The notes: a model not told the origin generated them from the letters alone. A stretch of DNA of 64,000 nucleotides from Bagarius yarrelli (GCA_005784505.1 VCAZ01000042.1:2725354-2789353); one strand, 5' to 3'. Shown: positions 22,117 through 34,142, counted from the first letter of the stretch. Numbers and translations: made by a program.

Positions 22117-22402
22117 ATGTATAGAGAGAGTTTGCATGTTCTCCCAGTGCTTGTGTGGGTTCTCTGGTTACCTCCCACAGTCAAAAACATGTATGTTAGG
22201 TTGATTGGTGATTCTAAATTGTCCATAGGAGTAAGCGTAAGTGTGTGTGTGTCTGTGTGTGTGTGGCACTGTGATGGACCGGCGACCTGTCCAGAGTGTA
22301 CCCCCGCTGCCTTTTGCCCTTTCAGAGAAGGCTGGGATAGGCGGGGACTTCAGCAGATCCCCGTGACCCCGAATTAGGGAATAAGCGGGTATAGAAGATA
22401 AA
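22117..22402 (+). repeat. Dispersed LINE 3'-end-type repeat, plus strand
   Basis: Reads GTTTGCATGTTCTCCCAGTG, GGTTGATTGGTGATTCTAAA, ACTGTGATGGACCGGCGACC, GGGAATAAGCGGGTATAGAA and then an AATG tetranucleotide array. It is the reverse complement of the 14040 copy, and the AATG tail gives its 3' end and orientation. Confidence 0.85.
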
Positions 22403-23284
22403 TGAATGAATGAATGAATATACAGATTTGAGGGTTTTTTTTACAGTTTTATCATTTTACTTTAAATTCTTTTTTCTGCTAAAGAAAGAATTGTTTTAAT
22501 CAGATGATTTATTTTTACCTCTGAAACACTAAAGAAATTCCATTCGTTGTTTTCGTTCCTTTTTGTTCTGTTTGTTTTTATTGCTCCACCGCTTCTCTGT
22601 CAGACCACCAGACCACATTGGTTATCATTTGTGAGTGTGTGAGTGTGCGTGTTTGTGAGTGCTACACAAAAGTTACTGCTTCCGGTGGTTTCTAACGAAG
22701 GTCTTTTTATAACAGACTTATAAAGATTTCCAGAATTTTACACTAAAGTTTAAGGACAGATAATTATTAGCGGTTACAGTTTTCTCCTCTGACAAAATCC
22801 AATCAGAAGATTTTAGACTCTTTCCTGCCATGTGACTTTAAAGCATCAAACCAAGAACCAATAGCAGCACCGGACATGATGACATTAATTAATGCGACAA
22901 ATTACAAACCAAGGAAAAGGAGAGTCTGTATGCTGTGTTGTTGTTGCTGCTGTTTGTTTGCTGCTAGCTAACGTTTAGCGAGGAAACACAGGTTATTGAA
23001 CGTGTCAAGGATTGATGGGGTAAAACTAAAGCCTTTGTGTGTGCGTCTGTTGGCTGTCGTACAGTTTGACATTATGGCAACTGAGATTCTACAGTGTGAC
23101 ATGCAGCAACTGCAAAAATGTATTAAACATCACACAGTGCAAATCCGAATTCACAGCTTGTATCGAGTTACAGCTACAGACTGGAAAAGAGCTGATGCTA
23201 ATTAGTGAAACATAAATGAGCTTTAACAAACTGCTAAATTACAGATAATCATCAATCCAAACAGATCACTAATTTAACTACTAG

Positions 23285-23285
<1 letters not shown>
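22403..23285. other. Intron B-C, unassigned
   Basis: No feature recognised. Confidence 0.45.
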
Positions 23286-23331
<46 letters not shown>

Positions 23332-23546
23332 TTCTTTGTCTGTCTCTCTCTCTCTCTCTTTCTTTGTCTCTGTCTCTCTCTCTCTTTGTCTCTCCCTCTT
23401 TGTCTCTTTCTCTTCGTCTCACTCTCTGTCTGTCTCTCTCTACCTTTGTATATCTCTCTTCCCCTCTGTCTCTTTGTTTGTTTCCCCCCCCCCTCTCTTT
23501 TTTTCCCTTTCTTTATCTCCCCCCCCCCCCCCCCCCCCCCCCCCCC
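23286..23546 (+). repeat. (TC)n tract ending in a 28-base poly-C run
   Basis: Pure TC at 23286-23325, then TC-rich sequence, a C10 run near 23484 and C28 at 23519-23546. The minus strand is thus a long poly-G tract. Open frames here are artefacts. Confidence 0.95.
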
Positions 23547-24465
23547 ACTCCACCAGTTCATACTCTCTGTTTAGGGTCTGATAACAGTGAACAGTGGGTT
23601 TGGGTCTGATTCTTACAGTGTTCCACACACACACACTTTCCGCATGTCCTCAGTCATGTGCTAAACTCTGATTGGACGATGTTGAGCGATGCTGCTTTGA
23701 GACTCTTAGTGAGTGTGAGGACCAGCTGGCAGAGGGGACTGGTTTTAGGGTTGAGCTCTTGGGTTTCCAAAATTGACTGCTCTGTTTTGAACAGAAATAA
23801 CCACGGGGATTTGACCTAATTCTGCCCTGCATGCATTGGTTGGGGTTTTTTGTTGAACTTTTAGAATGTTTTAGAATATTTTCATTTACAGCTGTTCATG
23901 TTTTTTTTTTCTTTTAGTGCATTTACTCTCAGATCAAATCCTCCTGAGGGGCTGGGTTTTAGTCCCAGATAATCACGTCAGTTTCTTGAGTTCTGACCTT
24001 TTTTTGGAAGACTACTTTTTGAGTTTGTTTCTGATGGACTGTCAGGGTTTAGTTCTGATAAGTCCAGCAGGTTGAGCTGCTAATCTAAACCTTCTTCTGT
24101 AGGAGACAGAAACACCAGATCATCAGAAATTTAATTTGTTTTTATGTTTAATGTGCCCGAAGTGCAGATTGTGTTGGATATTGAAAGTGTAGAGAAAAGA
24201 AAGTGAAGGTTTTGGGGGTTAAATGATGGAATAGACACACAGGAAACTAAAGAGAGAATAAAAGGTTCAAACACTAAAGGAGGAGATTTTGATCAGCAGC
24301 TGATGATTGAAGTTTTATTACTTTTCCTGAAGGTCATCAGATCCGTGTCAGGTTTTATTCTCTCTTTTATTTCATATGAATTTTATATAAAATAGTTTAA
24401 AGTTAGTCTGTGTTGAACTAAAACACTTGGTGGACGAGACTGAAGACTGTGTTTTTTCTTTGCAG
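23547..24465. other. Intron B-C, unassigned, to the exon C acceptor
   Basis: No repeat or exon recognised; ends with GTGTTTTTTCTTTGCAG, a normal acceptor. Confidence 0.5.
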
Positions 24466-24561
24466 CGGTTTGTCAGGATGCCTGTCTTAATGGAGGAACG
24501 TGTGCATCTCCTGACACGTGTTCATGTCCTTCAGGCTTCACAGGACGTCTCTGTGAGACAG
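24466..24561 (+). CDS. nell1: NELL1 exon C: compact EGF module
   Basis: A 96-base phase 1-1 exon (32 codons, the family length) bounded by TTTGCAG and GTAAAC. The codon shared with exon B is Ala, giving AVCQDACLNGGTCASPDTC and then SCPSGFTGRLCE. Six cysteines at residues 3, 7, 13, 19, 21 and 30 make a short EGF module without the DxDEC calcium signature, as at this position in NELL1 and NELL2. GFTG before the last cysteine is the usual EGF turn. The following intron is almost wholly occupied by an antisense LINE. Confidence 0.95.
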
Positions 24562-25894
24562 GTAAACACCTCCAACATTGCAGTCCGAGAGACAGAGAGA
24601 AAGAGAGAGAGAAACAGAGACAGAGACATGTGACAAATATTTGTTGATTCAATTTAACCCATATGGGTCTTCCCACTATTTACATAAAAAGTAAAAAAAA
24701 TTACATCAGCAGGTCATCATTAAATTGTACATAAAACTTTATTTACACATCAAATATTGTAAAAACTTATCTTGTCTGGTTAGTCATATCCAGTTTTGCA
24801 GTTCCTGATAAACATAAGAATACCTTCCTTCTGTGTGAAAAAACATTTTACCCCATCAATAAAAGCTTTTTCAGTTAATTCTAAAAATAAATGCTCAATG
24901 TGTTCATCATTACCACAAAACCATTTCCAAAAGCACTTCCTAACCACTGCTGGGTTCAGGTGTGCCACATGCCTGTCTGTAGCTATCGGCCAGTGAATAA
25001 TCTGCCACTGTGGATCTGCTGTTTGCTTTTCCACAGAGGGCTTATACAGGGTCCTTCACCTGTCTCTCAGAAGGGGCTCTGGCCCTAACAGTTCTGGCCA
25101 CCTGGAGGCCTTTTACTCTGGCATGGTAGATAGGTTTCTTTGTTGCAGACTCTAGGGACCTGAGCTGAGGGATCTTGAAGGACAGGTTGAAACCTGTCAC
25201 TTATCCATCCACCCTTGTATGTCGTCAAAGTTTTTTTCCTGTGTCATATCTGGCAGACGTCCTCCATCAATGAACTCCCGGTAGCCCCCAGGTAATACGT
25301 TAAGAATTTTCTCCACCAGTTTTCATGCCAGGCGTAACAACTTCAGGCCCCTCACTTTTTCAAGGGTCTTCGCCGGCTTCCACCCATCTGTGTTCAGGAG
25401 GTGACCCAGTTTCACAACACCTTTTCTCTGCGGGCATCTGCGAACACTTAGATAGGACTGAAGTCTGGTCTGAATTGTTGAGTTAAAGAAGAGTGGCTTC
25501 TCTAAAACCCAGTGTCCTTGTTTATGGACCTCTCTTTCTACTTTAAACACAGCTTTCCACGACTGCAGCATTGACTGGTAGAAGGGTGTGAGCTCAGACA
25601 AACTAATCTCCCCCAGTCCCATTGATAGAAGATGTCTACACAAGCTCAGGCCACCCGTCTCTTGCAGAATCTTCTTTGCTGTGTGAATCCAGGCCAGTTC
25701 TTTGTTATAGAAAAACTTCTGTGCTGTCTGTATTCTAAAAGCATGAATCCGGCACATCACATTCACCAAACCCTGTCTGCCTTCATAAACAGGAAGGTGG
25801 AGTGTTGCTCTCCATTCCTGAAAATAGTTTTTTGAATTTGAAGTAGTCTATCAGGTGGCGCTATGACTGTGGCTTTATGCCACGTGGTAGAGGC

Positions 25895-26170
25895 AGTTTT
25901 TTAGATTCGATTAGATTTAACCTTATTGTCATTGTGCAAGGTACATGTACAGAGCCGATGAAATGCAGTTAGCGTCTAACCAGAAGTGCATAAGTGGCCT
26001 AATTACAAGTTGTTTGCAACCAGAACTCTCGCTTTGTATGACAATCGGGCAGACACATTTCCAGCATTTCCTCCCAGTTTTTTTTGTTGAAAGTATTTTG
26101 TTGAACCTTAATTTTCTTCCACTTACCAATTTCCAACCCTTCACTCTTTTCCTAGTTTACTGTGTCAGAT
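25895..26170. repeat. Dispersed TTTATTGTCATTG-type LINE end inside the Tx1/L1 LINE
   Basis: Begins GATTCGATTAGATTTAACCT, TATTGTCATTGTGCAAGGTA, CATGTACAGAGCCGATGAAA and TAACCAGAAGTGCATAAG. It is the start of the same family as 52612-53205. It separates LINE C-terminal sequence from what follows, so it is a later insertion; its far boundary is uncertain. Confidence 0.75.
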
Positions 26171-26394
26171 GATTCTTTTTGGTATTGTTTTATAGCTTTT
26201 GTTAAACCTATGACATAATTTTGACTGGGAATAAAAAGTCTAAAGTCATTATCATAAGCTGCTACACACAGCGTGATCCTGCTATTTATACTTTTTTATC
26301 ATGGTTCCAGTAACTCTACAGAGCAGTGGTTCAATATATTTGTCCAAAGAATGGACAGCCCTGTCTATTACCTCTTAATATAGGTATTGGGGAA

Positions 26395-26582
26395 GTGGAG
26401 GCTCATGGTTGAGGTGATGGACTACCAACCTGAAGGTTGTGGGCTCGATTCCCAGCTCGGCCAAACTACCTTGTTGGGCCCCTGAGGAAGGCCCTTAACC
26501 TCTAATTTTTAAAATGTAATTGTAAATATAAATGTAGGCGCTCTGGATAAGGGTGTCTGCCAAATACTGTAAATGTATTTGT
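26395..26582 (+). mobile_element. tRNA-derived SINE, well preserved
   Basis: GGAGGCTCATGGTTGAGGTG (A box), GGGCTCGATTCCCAGC (B box), then TGGGCCCCTGAGGAAGGCCC, GCGCTCTGGATAAGGGTGTC and TGCCAAATACTGTAAATG. The order of A box, B box, SINE body and tail is the consensus of the family in this window. Confidence 0.9.
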
Positions 26583-26736
26583 GCGCTTAAGCCCCCACCA
26601 GCTTTGACAAACAGCAGCATCACCACACGGCAGTTAAATATAAGAGATAAACAGTTTTTAATGGCGTTAAAAAGGTACCCATGATCGACACAATCAATCT
26701 AAAGATAAAATACCATGATTGAAATTATTAATCAGA

Positions 26737-26741
<5 letters not shown>

Positions 26742-26792
<51 letters not shown>
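26742..26792. repeat. (AT)n microsatellite
   Basis: About 25 uninterrupted AT units within the LINE-rich intron C-D. Confidence 0.95.
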
Positions 26793-26794
<2 letters not shown>

Positions 26795-29700
26795 ATATCT
26801 CTTATCTCTTAAAAAGAGGCTGTCTATGATTGATAGACTGGTACACAGTGATTTTATTTTATTTAAAATCACTGAACTCAGACAGCCTTTAAGCCAATTT
26901 GCTGAACTGGTCCTCTGGTCCTCAGTTTTTAAGATGTCCAAGATCCTCTTTTTTGGGGGAATGATAGGACTGCTTGACAGCAGCTTGTGGGAAGTGACTT
27001 ATTTTTGACACTGTCTTAAAGAACCTCATGTAAGTCCTGTCCTATCATTTTCTAAAAATGCTGATAAAACTATTTTTTCTTAAATAAATGTTGAATTTGC
27101 ATTGTAGATTTTCACAACGATGTTGCATGTGAATTATATTTCTGGCAGAAGAATCTTATATTTGCTTTTTCCACATCCCACCACTGACGATGATTTTCAA
27201 AATGTTTTCAAGAAGTTTTTTTGCAGCTTTAAACTGCTTCAAATACATTCAGACTTTTTACAGAACAACATATCCTTTTTTCCACATTAAAATTAAATGT
27301 GTCCTAAAGCAGTAATTAAAATTACACTATTGTGTAACATCAGGGTTTAAAATGCAGATAAAAGATAATACCATGTAAAATCCTTCACTGTCTGGTTCAA
27401 AATCCTTCATACAGTCTGGTTTAAAATCATCATTAAAACCAGGGACACTTCTCTATGGGGTGTCTACCTTCCCACTTTGACACAGGCCCTATAGAGCAAC
27501 TTACCTGACACTGTCCCAAAGTCCATCCTCACTCGCCTCAGCACTTTAGGAGGGGACCTTCACACCTGTCCAGGTCAGGAGCAATGTCCAGCTGGGGAAA
27601 AGGAACTTCCTCTGTAAGTTCGATGTCAGTGTTGTAGTATTCTATCAGCTGAACACACTCCTCTGATGTAAGAAAGGACCTCCAGAGGTGAAGAAGCTGA
27701 TTGATAACACCCAGGGACCGTAGTCCCATACGCGCTACCCGGTCCTCTGTCTGTGACAGGTCTGTGATCCCTGAGTGTTCTGATCCCTGATGAAATCAGA
27801 ACTCTGGATGGTGCAGGGGTGGTCATACCAGCAATGTCCAGCCACCCACCGTACACTAGAGGCTCCTTTAGCAGCCAGTGTAGTGTTCTGCAGCCCTTTC
27901 TTTTTTTTCAAAAAAGTTCCAGGTACCAAGTCCACTGTAAAAAACTGGTAATCCAAAAATGTCCAGCGCCTAGGTGTCTATTAAAACAAAGTTCTGTCCA
28001 GACTCAGTCCGCTGACCTTGAGCAGCAGTCCATAGGTCCCTGGTTCCAAAAAATCTCTGGAAGATGAACTGGAGATGAAAGGCTGCAGTTTGGCAGGCTA
28101 GGTGGTCCAGCCCCTGTCCTCCTTCCTCTATCAGTAGATGAAGGAAGCTTTGCGGAACCCAGTGAGGACTGTCCCAGAAAAAGTCCACCAGCTTGGCCTA
28201 GATGTTTGTCAGCAGGTTCCGTGGAGGATCCACATAGGCCAGCTTGTGCCAGAGGGACAACGCTGCTAGGTTTTTGGTGACCTGCACCTGTCCCCTCCTT
28301 CAGGACCAGTTGCTTCCACCTGCTGAGTCTGCCCTTTATATGCTCTACTGTGCCTTCCCAATTTTAAAGCTCATTATTGCCGAGGTAGAAACCCAATTAT
28401 TTAAAACCATCTTTTTTCCTCAATAGACCTCCTGGTAGTGAAGGCTCCCCACCACACCATTCCTCAACTAGGCTGGCTTTGCTCTTTGCCCAGTTTACTT
28501 TTGCAGAGTATAAAATATCCATAAATCATTCACATCCTTCTGTGAGCCTAACATTACTACCAGGTCATCTGCATACACTGAAAGACCTTAAAAGATTTAT
28601 TTAAAGGTTTAATAGCTAACGTGTACAGCATTCCCGACAGAGTCGGATTTAACAGCCTTGTCGGATACCCCTGTACACTTTAAAACCCATAAACCACTAT
28701 TAAGCTTTAATACACTCTCAGTTTCTGCTCCATAACCTTTAACAGTCTTGAGGCTAATGCTTTTGAGAGCAGCTTGCAGTCAGTGCACAGTAGTGACACT
28801 GGGCGCCAGTTCCTCAGAAATGTCAGGTCTCCCTTTTTGGGCAGCAGGGTCAGGACGGCCCTCCTGCAGTTCAACAGAAGCTGACCACTGTTCACACTCT
28901 CCTGCAGAACTTCTAGCACGTCCTGCCGTATAACTGCCCAGAGAGCTTTGTAGAATTCAACAGGGAGACCATCAATGCCTGCTGCTCATCCATTCTCCAT
29001 GCCTTGGAGAGTTTCCTGGAGTTCTGCCAGTGTTAACTCTTTGTCCAGATCCTTGGCTGTTTGCTTTGAGAGCTTTGTCAGGTCTTTTAAAAAGCTCTCC
29101 TCCACTACCTGTGCCCCTGACCACTCACTGCTGTATACAGTAGTTTCGAGTAGAAGCTTACTGTCTGCTTGCAAATTTTAGCGGGATCGAGATCCTCTAA
29201 ATCTCTTTGCACAGCATGCATGACTTTTTTTGACATTTATTTGCTCTAAACTAAAGAAGCATTTAGGAGGAACATCTCATTTATGCTTTTAAAGGACCAG
29301 CACACACCGGGGTTTGGATGGTTTAACAGGTCGTTCATAGTGGCTTTTTTACTTTTGAGGGCTTCAACATGCCCTCGATCTCCTTTGGCTTTGAAACACT
29401 GAAGCTCCACTATTTCTATCTCCAGAGCTTTTAGTGATCTAACAATGTCTCCTGTGATGTTGAGAGTGTATTTTTGGCAGAATGTTCTAATTTGTGATTT
29501 GGTCACATCCCACAACTGTTGTCACAAAAGAGTCCAATCTTGCCAGGGAGAGTGTATTATCTGTGGAGTTGGCCCACGTGTACTGCCTCTGTTTTTTTAT
29601 GCAAGTTTCTCCATGTGTCAGTTAAATTGTGGGCCTCCATCATCTTCCACAGATGTTTTCGGGAAGCCATGTGAGGGTTTTAAGTATTATACCTCAGTAT

Positions 29701-31100
29701 TAAAAGCTCAGTAGTGTTGCAGTTATCAATCACGCTGTTCAGTTAATCGAAAAGGACCATTCTCTCCAATGCACTGATGGGCGTGTACTTTAAAAGCCTT
29801 TACTTTTAAAAGCCTCCCGATTAAAACTATCCCACTGAATAAGAACACGGAATAAAATTGCGAGTAAAAAGCAAGGCAACTCGGTCACTACGTAGACTTA
29901 AAATTGCCAACCAGCCGGTCAGCGGCATTGCTTACAGCTCTGTGTGTTTTCTGCAGCATTAAAACATCTATGTGATTTTGCTTTATAATTTCGTATAACT
30001 TTTGTTATATTCTCTTATAGTCTCTTGTTATATTTTCTTGCTCCATTAATATTAAGACTCGCAAACTGGATCCTGTTCATTAAAAGGTTTTAGAATAAAC
30101 AGAGGGTAAAAAACACTCGAATGTAAAAAAAAACCCACATCAAGTCTATGGGTCATCATCAGGGTCCTTATTCACCCTTGTTATCAGTTTTCTTAATCTA
30201 ATACACTTTAGTGTCAGCGAAGGCTTCTTCTTTTTTGAAGTGCTTAACATCATGAATGAATGGGTTGCAGTCTGAAAAGTGCTTCTCAATTAAAACATTT
30301 TTTTTGCCATTTGGTTTCTTTTCAAAAGTATTTTATCTTCTCCAAACTGTACACCACACTCAGCTGTTCTTCTTGTGACCCATAGCTGAACACTGAGTCA
30401 GACATGCTATCCACACTGTCTGACTCTCTTTCCTTTTTTTGTTTCCTTTTTTGCTTGTTTATTTCCTTGTCCCTTATCTAATTTCTTTTTCATTATCGGG
30501 GTTTTAAAATAGGCTCACACTCCATTTCAATGGTACCCCCATCCCCATGTGCAGGTGTGGTGACTGGTGCTTCTGAGCGATGGCTTTGCACCCCTTTGCC
30601 TGCCTCTGCCGGTTCAGGCTGCTCCAGAGCTGCTTCAGAATCTAAAGCCGGCTGTCTCCAGAAACAGTTTAGCTGAGCAGGGCTTTTTCAGGTCTGGTTC
30701 AGCCTCTACACGCCTCCCCGAGACCAGTTCCGCCCAGCTGGGCTTTGCAGGAGCCTGTTCGGCCAAACAGCATTTCATTCCTAAGTACATTCTTTGAATA
30801 CCATCAAATCCATTTTCTGAAAAGATACCAGGTGCTTTACCAGTGGGGACTTACAGCCTAGTGGAAATTTTAAAGGGGGTGATGAGGCGCCATACCGAGC
30901 CAGCCATCACTGATCATTTTATCAGGGTTAAAAGAAGGGACATTGGATAAAATAACCTTTTTAACTGGGGCACAGAGGAACGAAACCATTATAAGCTCAT
31001 TACTCATTGTTATACCTTTCTGAGTCAGTTCTCTAACTATCTCACAACAATAGTCCCACCACATGACTGATACTGAACACACACTCCTCTATAGTCTTCT

Positions 31101-31824
31101 TACACACCCGCACACCGTGCTGGCAACTTAACCTTGCCGGATTCTCTATACTACTCCGACACACTACTCAAAAACACACACACTCAAGCACACCCGCACG
31201 CACTCGCTTGCACCCGTGCACTGGCGCACACACAAACACGCACAGCTGCTTGCTCACACACTAAATAAATTAATTAACGATGTAAAAACCGATAAAAATT
31301 GCATTAAAGATATGCAATAAAGAGTGTGGGAGAGACAGAGTGTAAAAGAGAGAGAGAGAGAGTGAGAGAGAGAGAGAGGGAGAGAGAAAGAGCGATTATA
31401 AGAGATTATAAACACGCAGCAGTGCAGACACAAACCTGATGAACCCACAGAAAAGGCGGGAATTAATGAAGTGTTATTACACTTGGTTGGTTCGTTAGTA
31501 CAGATGTTACAGAAAGTTGGTGTGAATTTTCTTCTTATTAAAATACCTGAAATAGCATAAAAAGATAGCCATGCTTAAAAGTTTGTGCACCTTTCAGAAA
31601 TAGTTCTGAAATTTTTCCCAAAACACAATTTTTTTTTAAATAAACCCAAATAAAGGGCAAAAGTTTGTTTCTCACGAGTGTCTCTAAGAATAAAACCCGA
31701 TGAGAACATTCATTCGATGACCATGAGAGATTCATAATCACCACCTGACACATCTTCATTAACACACACCCCACTGTCTTAATCACCATAGCAACAATAA
31801 AAATAAAATGCATATTTTTGATTG

Positions 31825-31825
<1 letters not shown>
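31101..31825. other. Intron C-D 3' part, CA-rich then unassigned
   Basis: 31130-31262 is rich in CACACA and CACGCAC motifs on the plus strand; 31330-31395 is a GA tract. It lies 600-700 bases before the (GT)n that forms the exon D acceptor. No exon found. Confidence 0.5.

Positions 31826-31864
<39 letters not shown>
31826..31864 (+). repeat. (TG)n tract forming the exon D splice acceptor
   Basis: About 19 TG units run directly into the AG at 31865-31866, so the usual pyrimidine tract is replaced by a uridine-guanosine alternation in the RNA. Confidence 0.95.
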
Positions 31865-31866
<2 letters not shown>

Positions 31867-31868
<2 letters not shown>

Positions 31869-32007
31869 GTTGATGAGTGTGTGGAAGGTCTCGCTCAGTG
31901 CCACACACACTCTCTGTGTTCTAATCTTCCCGGATGGTATCACTGCCAGTGTCGGAGCGGTTTCCATGACGACGGCTCTCACCTGCCCAACGGCAGCTCC
32001 TGCGTGG
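31867..32007 (+). CDS. nell1: NELL1 exon D: calcium-type EGF module
   Basis: A 141-base phase 1-1 exon (47 codons, the family length). It starts DVDEC, has CSNLPGWYHCQC around cysteines 3-5 with the aromatic residue and Asn of calcium-binding EGF both in place, and then RSGFHDDG, a NELL1-like stretch. NGSSC near the end is a possible N-glycosylation site. The first loop contains HTHS, encoded by a CACACACA run. The donor is GTGGGT. Its acceptor is unusual: the AG follows a pure (TG)n tract. Confidence 0.95.
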
Positions 32008-32044
32008 GTGGGTCATGCTTACATCATCACTTTTCTGTTGTTTA

Positions 32045-32515
32045 AACCCCCAAGCCCTACGCTCTCTCTCTCTCTCTCCACCTCTCTCTCTCTCTCTTTC
32101 CTTGAACCCTCTTATTCTCCCTGTCCTCTTTTCCTTCCTGTTATCATTTTATAATCTCTCTCTCTTAACAGATTTATCTGTCCATCTCATCTCACACCTC
32201 ATCCTTTAGTTCTCCTTCTCTCCCTAATCCCTTTCTCTCTTTTTCATTAATTCCAGAATCCTGTCATCTTTCTCTCCTCCTCTCATTGCTCCAACTCTAT
32301 TTTTTCCCTCACTCTCTCTGCTGTTCACTCTGTTTCTTCCTCTTTTTTGATTGGATGATGTGGCCTTGTGTGCAAGAAACCGCTCTATCAGTCACACACC
32401 CTCTCCAGGTTTCATCTTTATCTTTTCTCATCCATCGCTTCATCTTTTTATCTCTTGATCTCTTATGGTTTCTATTCTATTTTATTTTTACTTTCTTGCT
32501 TTTCTTTTTTCTGGA
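32045..32515. repeat. Pyrimidine-rich low-complexity stretch in intron D-E
   Basis: CTCTCTC blocks decay into T/C-rich sequence. No unit or coding signal; the open frames are artefacts. Confidence 0.75.
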
Positions 32516-32517
32516 CA

Positions 32518-32745
32518 TGAATAGAGGAGGGATAGTGAATATATCGGTAGGAGAATGTTAGAAATGAAGCTATTAGGCAGAAGGCAAAGAGGAAGACCAG
32601 AGAGGAGGTATATATATGGATGCGATAAACGAGGACATGAAGTTAGTGTGTGTGTGTGAAGAGGATGTAGAGAATAGGGGTAGATGGAGACAGATGATTC
32701 AGTGTGGCGACCCCTAAAAGTGAACAGACGAAAGGAGAAGAAAAA
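32518..32745 (+). mobile_element. RTE-like LINE, 3' end fragment
   Basis: Reads RGGIVNI in one frame and RRDSEYIGRRMLEMKLLGRR followed by QRGRPERRYI in another, the conserved C-terminus of fish RTE-type LINE polyproteins, then a decayed end with GTGGCGACCCCTAAAAG. The related RTE fragment at 51183-51949 ends at the same RRDSEYI point. Confidence 0.8.
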
Positions 32746-32799
32746 AAATCTTTTCATTTTTCATAAAGTTTAACTTTAAAATGTTTACATATCTGTTAA

Positions 32800-33570
32800 T
32801 TCAGCTTTTTCTTTATAAGCATAAAGAGAGAGAAAGAAAGGAGAAGGTGTGAGAGAGAGAAAATGAAGAGAGAAAGAGAGAGAGGGTAAGTGAGAGGAGG
32901 GGGGTTCTAAACAGAAATTGAGAAAGAAAAAGAGAAAGGGTGCGAGACAGATATAGAGAGAGTAAAAAAACAAGAGAAAGTCAAAAAGTGTGTGCGTGTG
33001 TGAGGGAGGGAGGGAGGGAGGGAGGTACATACAAAGAGAGTGAATAAGCAAGAGAGTGAGACAGCGTGAGAATTTTAAAGAAAAGATAGAGGTACGCGGC
33101 ATAATAAAGGGCATGATAGAGAGGGCGAGAGCTGAGCTGTGTGTGTGTGTGTTGTGTGTGTGTCTGCATTCAGGCTGACGAAAGCAGCTCTTTCATGTAT
33201 TTTATTTCCTGAGAGAGTTTCTGCTAAATTTGGGTTGGATGTGTTTTCAGGACTGTGCGAGTTTCATCCTAATTCTTAAGTGTTTTTTCCCCTCGTCCCC
33301 TTTTTCTTGGAACAGTCTGAAATAAAAAAACTATTTTAGTACTTTTTACCAGCCATGAACCTTAAACCCACTGACTCACCGTTCATAAACAGCTGGTTCC
33401 AGCATATAGCCAGAATTTCACACATCTGGAGAGCCGCTGGCAAAGAAAAATACGAAAGAGAAAGTGTGTCAAGACCTGAGAGACAGTGAAGGTGGAGAGA
33501 CAAAAAGAGAGAGAGAGAGGGACAGAAAGAGTGGGTAAAAGATACAGTGAAAAAGAAAGCGAGAGAGAGA
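32800..33570 (+). repeat. Purine-rich low-complexity region
   Basis: GAGAGA-rich stretches (about 32820-33130 and 33470-33580) with (GGGA)n at 33003-33023 and a TG run near 33138-33165. The centre (33180-33430) is ordinary unassigned intron. Confidence 0.75.
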
Positions 33571-33724
33571 GAGATGATAGAGTGATAACATGGAGGAAAG
33601 GTATATATATTTACTGGCCCAGATGATGTTTTGCTATATAAAGCTGGTCATCTGTACTTTACTGTGTACATCAATATACCAGGACCGCCGCACCACTATG
33701 TGGGCGATGAGTCCTGATGGACCT

Positions 33725-34142
33725 GATGGATTCTCAATCATATCACACTATCACATTCTCCATCATACCACACCTTTCCATTCTCCATCATATCACACCA
33801 TCACCACCTCTATTAAACCACACCATCAGATTCTCCATCATACCACACCATCATTTCTCTTTCATACCACGCCATCACCTTCATCATACCACACCATCAC
33901 CACCTCTATCATACCACATCATCACCTTCTCCATCATACCACATCATTACCTTCTTCATTATACCACACCATCACCACCTCTATCATACCACACCATTAC
34001 CTTATTCATAATACCACACCATCACCTTCTCCATCATACCACAACATCACATTCACCTATCCCATTACTCCATCTGCAGCAACATCACCTTCTTCACCAT
34101 ACCACACGATCACGTTTCCTCCATCATACCACATCATCACTA
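33725..34142. repeat. Degenerate CATCAC/CATAC minisatellite before exon E
   Basis: Repeated variants of CACCATCACCTTCTCCATCA with units of roughly 24 bases, about 16 copies. All plus-strand frames remain open through it, giving long His-rich artefact ORFs. It ends about 115 bases before the exon E acceptor. Confidence 0.85.

Larger units (their letters stand above)
24780..31100 (-). mobile_element. Tx1/L1-type LINE, near full length but dead, antisense in intron C-D
   Basis: Read from 31082 downward: ORF1 nucleic-acid-binding part (KKVILSNVPSFNPDKMI, then GCKSPLVKHLVSF in another frame), the ORF1 end (FSDCNPFIHDVKHFKKE near 30250), the endonuclease start (NHIDVLMLQKTH near 29960, where the family has QETH), a linker (MWDVTKSQIRTFCQKYTLNI, 29515-29456), the reverse transcriptase (RRAVLTLLPKKGDLTFLRNW; YADDLVV with YADD at 28575-28564) and a long C-terminal region (25769-25323; HLFLELTEKAF, 25034-24780). 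Stops and shifts break every domain. Insertions and a second partial copy (WWDVEKANIRFFCQKY near 27190) lie between 25860 and 27480. Confidence 0.85.
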
